Assembly: GCA_002254805.1 (NCBI GenBank)
Contig: NJDW01000017.1
Span: forward strand, 1-7,096
Direction of reading: 5' to 3'
From: Candidatus Pacearchaeota archaeon ex4484_31
GTDB taxonomy: Archaea; Nanobdellota; Nanobdellia; Pacearchaeales; UBA284
DNA length: 7,096 nt
Below the pieces are notes generated by a model. The model saw only the letters and a program-made list of their open reading frames with translations. It had not been told where the DNA came from and made no database searches. The translations under genes and the position numbers were made by a program. This document shows positions 1 to 5,169 of the stretch, piece after piece. How positions within the stretch are numbered: the first letter of the stretch is position 1; the number at the start of each line of letters is the position of its first letter.

Positions 1-110
1 TATAGGTGTGCAAGTCTGGATAGTAAGACCAGATGCTGAGCGACCGGATGCTTTTCGTATAATAAAGAAGGAAGAGCCGGAAGTCCCGGGTTCAAGTCCC
101 GGCCGAGGCA
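1..110 (+). tRNA. tRNA gene, 3' part; 5' end missing or interrupted by introns
   Basis: The 3' half is clear. Positions 76-80 (GCCGG) fit the 3' strand of an anticodon stem, 81-85 a short type I variable loop, 86-90/98-102 a perfect T stem (CCGGG/CCCGG) around the loop TTCAAGT, 103-109 (CCGAGGC) the 3' acceptor strand, and 110 an A discriminator. CCA is not encoded. The matching 5' acceptor strand GCCTCGG is absent, so it must lie left of the window or elsewhere. Positions 1-70 do not give a normal D arm or anticodon arm. They form two hairpins (10-36 and 44-80) with a bulge on the 5' side only, a geometry seen in relaxed archaeal bulge-helix-bulge introns. GAAGA at 71-75 beside GCCGG would suit a Phe GAA anticodon, and the A discriminator also suits Phe, but no U33 precedes it, so identity is unresolved. 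The 71-110 part is near certain; the left boundary is a guess. Confidence 0.62.
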
Positions 111-118
111 TTACTAAG

Positions 119-124
119 TTTTTT
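119..124 (+). terminator. oligo-T tract after the tRNA
   Basis: A run of six T lies nine bases after the tRNA discriminator base. Archaeal RNA polymerase commonly stops at such oligo-T tracts without a hairpin, so this is the likely end of the tRNA transcript. Confidence 0.5.
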
Positions 125-175
125 GTCAAGATCAAAAAAAGCAGTTTTCCATAACAATTTTTTATTCTTTAGTTT

Positions 176-201
176 AAAAAAAGAAAAAAGAAAAAAAGAA
201 A
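176..201 (-). terminator. T-rich tracts ending the alba operon
   Basis: Read on the minus strand, this stretch just after the alba stop codon contains three T-runs of 7, 6 and 7 bases separated by single C residues. No stem is needed or seen. Consecutive oligo-T tracts are the known archaeal termination signal, and this one lies between the convergent operon and the tRNA gene. Confidence 0.55.
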
Positions 202-204
202 GGT

Positions 205-492
205 TTATTTCTTTGCCAAAACGATTTCTATGGTTGAGACGTTCACTTTGTTTCCTTCTTTGTTTTCAAATTCCTCTGAGTCAATTTTTATGTCTTTCAC
301 ACTGACGCCTTGGTCCTTTAAGAAACGCTTTGTTGTTACCTCTGCGACATCTACAGCTCTTGCTATAAACTTGCCTCTTGCTTTTATTGTCACTTCTTTA
401 ACTCCCTTTGTTGTGAACTGCATCACAACTGCAGTTACGTAGTTCATAAAAGGTTTTCCACCAACAAAAACAACGTTTTCTTCGTTTGCCAT
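205..492 (-). CDS. alba: DNA/RNA-binding protein Alba
   Basis: The 95-residue product has the full length and order of the Alba family: an N-terminal strand, the signature GGKPFMNYV at residues 11-19, then alternating strands and helices. Lys13 corresponds to the acetylatable nucleic-acid contacting lysine (Lys16/17 region) of the Sulfolobus protein. Alba dimers coat DNA and bind RNA in most archaea, acting in chromatin and probably RNA metabolism. The start is fixed by a strong Shine-Dalgarno sequence, GGAGGTG, six bases before the ATG. It is the last gene of the minus operon, 36 bases after the eS17 stop codon, and T-tracts follow it. The good ribosome binding site may allow Alba to be made at a higher level than its upstream neighbours. 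Confidence 0.95.
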   Translation of the reverse strand: MANEENVVFVGGKPFMNYVTAVVMQFTTKGVKEVTIKARGKFIARAVDVAEVTTKRFLKDQGVSVKDIKIDSEEFENKEGNKVNVSTIEIVLAKK

Positions 493-498
493 TTTTCA

Positions 499-505
499 CA
501 CCTCC
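499..505 (-). promoter_or_regulatory. Shine-Dalgarno site of alba
   Basis: GGAGGTG on the minus strand, six bases before the alba ATG, matches the anti-Shine-Dalgarno end of 16S rRNA. It is the only strong ribosome binding site in the window; first genes of transcripts lack one. Confidence 0.8.
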
Positions 506-528
506 ATAAGGTTTTTGTTTTGTGTTTT

Positions 529-726
529 CTAAGCGAATTGCTTAGCATGTTTCTTCTTTAACCTTGCGATGTATCCAGCAATACTATTTCTTGTTTTTTT
601 ATCCACATCCAATATTTTTTTTAATATTTCTTTGTTTTCTTCAAATTTATCTGTAAATATAGCTGGAAATTCTTGTAAAAGCTTTTTTGCTGTTCTTTTT
701 ATTGTCAAAGGCTTTATTCTTCCCAT
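529..726 (-). CDS. rps17e: 30S ribosomal protein eS17
   Basis: The 65-residue protein matches the archaeal S17e family in length and sequence: MGRI at the N-terminus, IKRTAKKLL at residues 9-17, FEENKEILKK at 28-37, and the conserved RNSIAGYIARLKKK at 46-59. eS17 is a small-subunit ribosomal protein shared by archaea and eukaryotes, absent from bacteria. It is rich in lysine and arginine as expected for an rRNA-binding protein. Its ATG lies 13 bases inside the end of the Bud32 gene, in another frame, so translation is probably coupled. A weak purine stretch (AAAGGGAAG) lies just before the ATG. Alba follows after 36 bases. Confidence 0.95.
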   Translation of the reverse strand: MGRIKPLTIKRTAKKLLQEFPAIFTDKFEENKEILKKILDVDKKTRNSIAGYIARLKKKHAKQFA

Positions 727-1352
727 AGCTTCCCTTTCTTTCTCTTATATCTACCTCTTGTTTCAACCTTTTTAAGTCTTTCTATTATTTTTTTATTATT
801 TTCCGCTTCTTTATAACCTTCAAGAATTGCTTTAAAATAGCATTGCCATCTTTTAAAATGTTTCGCTTTTAAAGCTTCCTTTAACAGATGAAGATCAACA
901 GCCTTATCCTCTATCCTTGCAGAATGAAATGAAAGACCAAAATCAATGAAGTATATAGCTATGTTATTTTTTTCTTCCTTTAAGATCATGTTACTTGTTG
1001 TTAAATCATTATGAATGATGTTTGCGTTATGCATCAAAGCGATTCGCTTTCCTATCAACTTACATATCTTCATAGCTTTCTTAACGTTCATTGCATCTAA
1101 GCACTCACTTAAAAGCTTGCCTTTTACAAATTCCATCTCTATTTCAAAATCTCTAACATCTTTTATTTTTGGAACATCTATCACTTTAGATGCTTTCTCC
1201 ATTATCCTACTTTCATGTCTTGTTCTCATTTTTCTTAACAAGAAGTCAAGATCTTTATGCCTATAACTTTTTTTTATCCTTCTTTTTATCAACCTGTCAT
1301 TTCTCTTTATAAGTATGGCTTCAGCACCTCTAGCTATGATTTCTTCAGACAT
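714..1352 (-). CDS. bud32: KEOPS complex kinase/ATPase Bud32
   Basis: Bud32 is the small atypical protein kinase/ATPase of KEOPS, which with Kae1 and partners makes t6A37 on tRNAs that read ANN codons. The 212-residue product shows the family pattern: IARGAEA at residues 6-12, the lysine region RLIKRRIKKSYRHKDLD at 20-36, RTRHESRIM at 43-51, the catalytic loop HNDLTTSN at 114-121, the DFG motif at 137-139, EDKAVDLHLL at 148-157, and the basic C-terminal tail with RGRYKR at 199-204. The reading frame stays open 20 codons further upstream, but those codons lie inside proS and are unlike the family; the ATG at 1352, two bases after the proS stop, gives the normal N-terminus. It is a stand-alone gene, not fused to Kae1. 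It overlaps eS17 by 13 bases. Confidence 0.95.
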   Translation of the reverse strand: MSEEIIARGAEAILIKRNDRLIKRRIKKSYRHKDLDFLLRKMRTRHESRIMEKASKVIDVPKIKDVRDFEIEMEFVKGKLLSECLDAMNVKKAMKICKLIGKRIALMHNANIIHNDLTTSNMILKEEKNNIAIYFIDFGLSFHSARIEDKAVDLHLLKEALKAKHFKRWQCYFKAILEGYKEAENNKKIIERLKKVETRGRYKRKKGKLWEE

Positions 1353-1354
1353 TG

Positions 1355-2824
1355 TTAATAGCTTTTTGCTATGTAAACAACAACATTTGCTTTTTTTCCA
1401 CAAACTATACAATTTCCTTCTGGCTTTTCATTTATGTCAGCCCTCATGCCCCTTACTCTAGCTCCAATATTTTTTTCAATTTTTTCAGCACATTTCGTTC
1501 CTTCTTTGTTTATAGAACAAAAATTACATCTAGCAATCTTTCCTTCTTTGATCGCTTTTTGTAATTCATCAAAGTTTTTTGCTTCAACTATCTTATTTTT
1601 GAACCATCTCTTAGCTTTCTTTTTAAGTCTTTCATCGAGTTTTTTTCCTTCTTCTTCAATTTTTTTCGCAAGCATTTTTTCTTCAATTTTCTTTTTTTCT
1701 TTCAAATCCCTCAAAAATAGAGTAAGTTTCTTTTCCTTTATTTCTTTCTCACCAATTTCTATTCTTAAAGGGACTCCTTTCATTTCCCAAAAAAAGAACT
1801 TTTCTCCAGGAGTTTTGTCTTTTAAATCAACAGTAGCTTTTATTCCATAGCTTCTTAATTTTTTTTCAAGCTCTAAGGCTTTTTTCACAACTTTTTCCTT
1901 GTTTTTTTCTACGAAGATAGGAACAATTACTACCTGGATTGGTGCTATGGAAAAAGGTAAAACCAAACCAGAATTGTCTCCATGAACGGCTATGACAGAG
2001 GCAAGTATCCTAGAGATGCAAGGTCCGTAACATGTTTGCCAAACATATTTTGTTTTTCCTTCCTTGTCCTTAAACTTTATTTCAAAAACCTTAGCAAATC
2101 CTTGGCCTAAGAAATGCGTGGATGGCTGCTGTATTACCTTTCCATCTGGCATCAAAGAATCAGAACCGATCGTATAAATTGCACCAGCAAACTTATCCCA
2201 TTCAGGTCTTTTTAAAGGCAAGAAAGGAACTCCAAGCTTTTCTTCCATTACAGCCCTTGTTATTTCTATATCTTCTTTTATTTGTTTTTCAGCTTCTTCT
2301 CTTGTTTCAAAACAGTTATGTGCTTCTATCCAATAAAACTCACGACTTCTTATCAAAGGTCTTGTAGCTTTTGTTTCATAACGCCAAACCTGAGCTCTTT
2401 GGTAAAGTTTTAACGGAAGGTCTCTGTAGCTTCTTATCCATAGTGAGTAGAGCTGGTAGAAGGCAGTTTCAGATGTTGGCCTTAAAGCAAGTTTTTCAAT
2501 TCTTTTCTTCCCAGCCTCTGTTACCCAAAACACTTCAGGAACAAATCCTTTAACATGCTGAGCTTCTTTTTCAAAATTCTCTTTTGGTATCAACGAAGGA
2601 AAGATGCACGGAAGATGTCCATAACTCTGTAGTTTTTCTTCAAAAAGTTCATATATCTTTTCTATCATCATCGTAGCAAAAGGTCTAAAAACCACAAACC
2701 CTTTCAGGTTATACCTTAAATCAACTAACTCAGCCTTAACTATTATCTCAGAAAACCATCTGCTAAAATCCTTTTCCTTATCAATGTTAAATGTTACCTT
2801 TTCTGTCCCCTTTCCTTTTCCCAT
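1355..2824 (-). CDS. proS: prolyl-tRNA synthetase, archaeal/eukaryal type
   Basis: This class II synthetase charges tRNA-Pro with proline. The 489-residue protein has the usual length of the archaeal/eukaryal group, which lacks the bacterial editing insertion. Visible parts: the first catalytic block with KGFVVFRPFA at 41-50, RPTSET at 115-120, motif 2 from RAQVWRYE (143-150) to FYWIEAHNCFET (163-174), motif 3 with ISRILASVIAVHGDNSGLVLP at 270-290, an anticodon-binding domain from about 295, and a C-terminal zinc-binding domain with Cys433, Cys436, Cys445, Cys472 and Cys475. It ends in Tyr489, the C-terminal tyrosine characteristic of this group. The start overlaps the upstream metallopeptidase gene by 38 bases. 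No alternative start codon exists before the conserved DFSRWF, so the overlap is probably real. Bud32 follows two bases after the stop. Confidence 0.96.
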   Translation of the reverse strand: MGKGKGTEKVTFNIDKEKDFSRWFSEIIVKAELVDLRYNLKGFVVFRPFATMMIEKIYELFEEKLQSYGHLPCIFPSLIPKENFEKEAQHVKGFVPEVFWVTEAGKKRIEKLALRPTSETAFYQLYSLWIRSYRDLPLKLYQRAQVWRYETKATRPLIRSREFYWIEAHNCFETREEAEKQIKEDIEITRAVMEEKLGVPFLPLKRPEWDKFAGAIYTIGSDSLMPDGKVIQQPSTHFLGQGFAKVFEIKFKDKEGKTKYVWQTCYGPCISRILASVIAVHGDNSGLVLPFSIAPIQVVIVPIFVEKNKEKVVKKALELEKKLRSYGIKATVDLKDKTPGEKFFFWEMKGVPLRIEIGEKEIKEKKLTLFLRDLKEKKKIEEKMLAKKIEEEGKKLDERLKKKAKRWFKNKIVEAKNFDELQKAIKEGKIARCNFCSINKEGTKCAEKIEKNIGARVRGMRADINEKPEGNCIVCGKKANVVVYIAKSY

Positions 2825-3440
2825 TCTTTTTTAATGACTTTTCATTTTTTAAATTTTTCAAGTTTTTTAACCATCTTCTGAATTCGATTTCAATTACTTT
2901 TATGTCTTGTCCAAAAACCCCAGCAAAAGCATCTTCTGGCTTTCTTTTATTCAGCAATCTGATGAACTTTAAAATTTTCTTTTTTCCATATTTTTTATTA
3001 AGATAGGAGAAGAAATTGCTGCAATATGCATATGGGTTGTCAAGCTTGTACCAATCTTCATAAGTTTGTAACTTTCTTAGGTTAACAAACTTCTTAGGTT
3101 TTATTTTATCACCAAAAGCTATAAATTGACAGATTCCTTCTTCTACCCAGACAGGAATTCTTTTTTTAACAATCTTTTTAATAAAAATATGACATATTTC
3201 ATGAAGCATCACCTTAGAAAATTCTCTTTTTTTATGTCCTCTAGAAGGAAAAAGTTCTTTGTCTAACATGATTACAGTATTTTTATTGTAGAACCCTACA
3301 GCATACCAAGGAACATTGCTTGAAAGCTTATTGATGAGCTTAATATTTTTAATTATTTTTAGCTTTATGTTTTTTGGTTTTATCCCAAAAAAATTGCAAG
3401 CTTTCATGTAATTCTTTTTAAACTCAATCTGATAGTTCAT
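2787..3440 (-). CDS. putative HEXXH zinc metallopeptidase
   Basis: The 217-residue product carries HEICH at residues 80-84 and, 14 residues later, WVEEG at 98-102. HEXXH followed by a downstream glutamate in an xxEG context is the zinc site of gluzincin-like (peptidase MA-like) metalloproteases; the closest family is not certain. No signal peptide or membrane segment is evident, so it is probably cytoplasmic. The C-terminal tail (about 190-217) is very lysine-rich. The frame is open 17 codons further upstream to 3491, but the ATG at 3440 is preferred: a TATA-like box is centred about 25 bases before it, as expected for a leaderless message, and it would sit inside the longer version. It is the first gene of the minus operon and overlaps proS by 38 bases. 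Substrate unknown. Confidence 0.75.
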   Translation of the reverse strand: MNYQIEFKKNYMKACNFFGIKPKNIKLKIIKNIKLINKLSSNVPWYAVGFYNKNTVIMLDKELFPSRGHKKREFSKVMLHEICHIFIKKIVKKRIPVWVEEGICQFIAFGDKIKPKKFVNLRKLQTYEDWYKLDNPYAYCSNFFSYLNKKYGKKKILKFIRLLNKRKPEDAFAGVFGQDIKVIEIEFRRWLKNLKNLKNEKSLKKNGKRKGDRKGNI

Positions 3441-3461
3441 TTCTAAATAAGGAAGAAAAAA

Positions 3462-3469
3462 ATAATAAA
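3462..3469 (-). promoter_or_regulatory. TATA-like box of the metallopeptidase-proS-bud32-rps17e-alba operon
   Basis: TTTATTAT on the minus strand is centred about 25 bases upstream of the ATG at 3440, the spacing from TATA box to transcription start in archaea. No ribosome binding site lies before this ATG, so the transcript is probably leaderless. No other convincing promoter is visible further down this gene cluster. Confidence 0.6.
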
Positions 3470-3480
3470 TTTTTTGTTTC

Positions 3481-3505
3481 TTGAGAAGCAAATCAAACTT
3501 CTCAA
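3481..3505. repeat. 8-bp inverted repeat between divergent promoters
   Basis: TTGAGAAG at 3481-3488 is the exact reverse complement of CTTCTCAA at 3498-3505, with a 9-base spacer. It lies just upstream of the minus operon promoter. It could be an operator, or a hairpin with no role; the sequence alone cannot decide. Confidence 0.5.
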
Positions 3506-3507
3506 CT

Positions 3508-3543
3508 GCTCAATACTGAACAATGAGCTGATAACTAATGAGC
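3508..3543. repeat. TGAGC repeats beside the promoter of the 97-aa gene
   Basis: AATGAGC occurs at 3522-3528 and again at 3537-3543, and its inverted core GCTCA at 3508-3512. The last copy ends about six bases before the TATA box of the + strand gene. The spacing of the direct copies is 15 bases. This arrangement could bind a transcription factor. Confidence 0.35.
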
Positions 3544-3548
3544 AAACA

Positions 3549-3555
3549 TTTATAC
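3549..3555 (+). promoter_or_regulatory. TATA box of the 97-aa cysteine-rich gene
   Basis: TTTATAC, preceded by the A-rich stretch AAACA that could serve as a BRE, is centred about 24 bases before the ATG at 3576. This predicts a leaderless transcript starting at or next to the ATG. Confidence 0.7.
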
Positions 3556-3575
3556 ACTAGAATTATAGTTATGAG

Positions 3576-3869
3576 ATGGTAAGATTAAAGACTTGGGATG
3601 ATATAAAAAAGTTTGACGATATAATTCTGCCAGAAGAAAAAAAGATAATTTCAGAGTTAGAAAAAAGATTAAAGAAGAAATGTCCTTATCTACGAAAGGA
3701 AGGAAAATATTTTTATTATTGTGGATTAAATCTTCCCGAACAAATAGATAAGAAGCCATCGCCTTCTAATCCAATATATCAAAGACATGTTGATTTAGCA
3801 ACATTACAGTTACATTGTATGGATAATTTTGAAACATGCTGTCTTTATTCAGGAAAGCTTAAAAGATAG
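3576..3869 (+). CDS. small cysteine-rich protein of unknown function
   Basis: I do not recognise the family. The 97-residue product has a charged helical N-terminus (about 1-35), then a cysteine-containing part: Cys36 in CPYLRK, Cys49 in YYCGL, Cys81 in LQLHC, and the pair Cys88-Cys89 in ETCCLY. His71 and His80 lie in the same part. Four or five spaced cysteines in so small a protein suggest a bound metal, either zinc or an iron-sulfur cluster; this is inference. There is no signal peptide or membrane segment. An ATG five bases earlier runs into a stop after three codons, so the ATG at 3576 is the start, and it fits the TATA box 24 bases upstream. The gene has its own promoter and is divergent from the proS operon. 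Confidence 0.78.
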   Translation: MVRLKTWDDIKKFDDIILPEEKKIISELEKRLKKKCPYLRKEGKYFYYCGLNLPEQIDKKPSPSNPIYQRHVDLATLQLHCMDNFETCCLYSGKLKR

Positions 3870-3879
3870 ACGAGCAAAA

Positions 3880-3890
3880 AATTTAAATAA
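3880..3890 (+). promoter_or_regulatory. TATA box of the HTH-PIN gene pair
   Basis: AATTTAAATAA is centred about 25 bases before the ATG at 3911. No ribosome binding site is present, so the two-gene transcript is probably leaderless. The box begins only 11 bases after the stop codon of the previous gene. Confidence 0.65.
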
Positions 3891-3910
3891 CATTAGATTT
3901 GAATTACATA

Positions 3911-4495
3911 ATGAGTGTTCTGGAAAAAGAGGAAGAAAGAGAGAACGTTATAGATATTTTGAGAAAAACTAAGAAAGCTATGAAAACAAAAGATGTTGTT
4001 TTGCTGAAAGAACTTTCAAGCAGAACCATACATTCAGCTTCAATATACAAGGATGTGGATTCTGTTATGGTCGCTGTTGTTGTTTATGCTTTAAGTAAAA
4101 TTCTAGAAAGAAAAAAATATACAACATACAAAGACTGGCCAAAGTTTTTTGAAAAAGTAAACAAAGCAATAGAAAAAGCTCTGATAGCTATCGAAAATAA
4201 AGATTTAAAGACGTTTAGAGCAAGCTTAAAAGAAATAAGAAGTGCAGTAAACATACTCTCTGGCCGTTTAAAGAAATACATCAAAGAGGTTTTTAGAAAA
4301 GCTAAGATAAACAAAGCATCAAGAATTTATGAACATGGTATCTCAGCATCTCAAACAGCAAAGCTTTTAGGAATTACTGAATTTGAACTTGCAGAGTATG
4401 TTGGAAATACAGGAATAGCAGATGTAGACCTAAGCATTACGATGCCTATAGAAAAAAGGATAAAGCTTGCGGAAAGCCTTTTTGAGGAAGAATGA
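3911..4495 (+). CDS. helical protein with C-terminal helix-turn-helix, possible antitoxin partner of the PIN protein
   Basis: I do not recognise the whole protein. Residues 1-135 look almost entirely helical, with a distinctive block LKELSSRTIHSASIYKDVD at 32-50 followed by a hydrophobic helix VMVAVVVYALSKIL at 52-65. Residues 143-166 (GISASQTAKLLGITEFELAEYVGN) read as a helix-turn-helix and resemble the C-terminal HTH of UPF0175 proteins, known partners of PIN toxins. The last residues form a charged helix. The product is 194 residues, roughly twice a typical UPF0175 protein. The frame opens with a TTG at 3899, but the ATG at 3911 is favoured by the TATA box 25 bases upstream. Its TGA stop overlaps the ATG of the PIN gene (ATGA), so the two are co-translated. 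Function as antitoxin or autoregulator is inferred from the HTH and context only. Confidence 0.82.
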   Translation: MSVLEKEEERENVIDILRKTKKAMKTKDVVLLKELSSRTIHSASIYKDVDSVMVAVVVYALSKILERKKYTTYKDWPKFFEKVNKAIEKALIAIENKDLKTFRASLKEIRSAVNILSGRLKKYIKEVFRKAKINKASRIYEHGISASQTAKLLGITEFELAEYVGNTGIADVDLSITMPIEKRIKLAESLFEEE

Positions 4496-5169
4496 TAAAA
4501 ACAAACAAAGCATTAATTTTTGATTCAAGCGCAATAATTACTTTGGCTTTGAACGATCTACTTTACATATTGAAGCCTTTAAAACAACTTTTTAAAGGCT
4601 CGTTTTTCATACCAGAAACTGTGAAAAAAGAAGTTATAGATACGCCGTTAAAAGGAAAAAGATTTGCACTTGAGGCACTTAACATTAAATTGCTGTTGGA
4701 TGAAGGAACAATAGAAGAAATATCAACAAAAGAAATAAAAAATGAATCAGTAAAGGTTTTGAGGTTAGCTAACACAACTTACAAAGTAAATAATCAATTT
4801 ATCAGCATAATCCATGAAGGAGAAGCTTCTTGTCTAGCATTGTACAAGCTCTTAGATTCAGAAAAGAAAGCAATTGTATGTGATGAAAGAACAACAAGGA
4901 TGCTTTGCGAAGCACCACAAAACCTAAAAGAATTATTACAAAGAAAACTGCATAAAAAAGTTGAAATGGAAAAAGAAAATTCAAAGTTTTTTGAAAAAAT
5001 AAACCTGATACGTTCATCAGAACTTTGTTACATAGCTTACAAGAACGGAATAATTAAGTTACCAACGAACTATGTAAAAGGAATAGAAGCAATTTCTTAT
5101 GCTTTAAAGTTTAAGGGATGTGCGATTTCAACAAAGGAAATAGAAGCAATGAAAAGATTAAGGTTTTAA
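4492..5169 (+). CDS. PIN-domain ribonuclease-like protein, possible toxin
   Basis: PIN domains are small metal-dependent RNases. In this 225-residue protein the acidic positions are visible: Asp11 in LIFDSSAIITLA, Glu47 in VKKEVID, Glu109/Glu111 in HEGEASCLALY, and Asp131 in IVCDERTTRMLC. The C-terminal part from about 170 (INLIRSSELCYIAYKNGIIKL, then a short helical region ending KEIEAMKRL) resembles the C-terminal piece of DUF3368-type PIN toxins. A region at about 50-105 is longer than in compact VapC toxins of 130-150 residues. The gene starts inside the stop codon of the HTH protein, a four-base overlap typical of coupled pairs. The stop overlaps that of the convergent PhoU-TrkA_C gene by four bases. 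A cellular RNase, for example in rRNA processing, remains possible instead of a toxin. Confidence 0.85.
   Translation: MIKTNKALIFDSSAIITLALNDLLYILKPLKQLFKGSFFIPETVKKEVIDTPLKGKRFALEALNIKLLLDEGTIEEISTKEIKNESVKVLRLANTTYKVNNQFISIIHEGEASCLALYKLLDSEKKAIVCDERTTRMLCEAPQNLKELLQRKLHKKVEMEKENSKFFEKINLIRSSELCYIAYKNGIIKLPTNYVKGIEAISYALKFKGCAISTKEIEAMKRLRF

Noticed and set aside
114..119. HND instead of HGD in the Bud32 catalytic loop as an anomaly
   Set aside because: The substitution leaves the catalytic aspartate (Asp116) and asparagine (Asn121) intact, and I believe other archaeal Bud32 proteins also have HND, so it is not evidence of lost activity. The coordinates given here are residue numbers of Bud32.
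123..305. 60-codon open frame after the tRNA
   Set aside because: It spans the A-rich terminator region and the antisense of alba; composition is low complexity and no start signals are seen.
1353..1412. Longer Bud32 with 20 more N-terminal residues
   Set aside because: The extra part lies entirely within the end of proS, is cysteine/lysine-rich and unlike the family; the ATG at 1352 gives the conserved IARGAEA near the N-terminus.
1434..1850. 138-codon open frame on the + strand inside proS
   Set aside because: It is antisense to a well conserved synthetase; the translation is a low-complexity run of Phe, Ser and Leu from the reverse complement of lysine/glutamate codons.
3899..3910. TTG start for the HTH protein
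   Set aside because: It would place the start only 12 bases after the TATA box; the ATG at 3911 has the 25-base spacing seen at other genes here.
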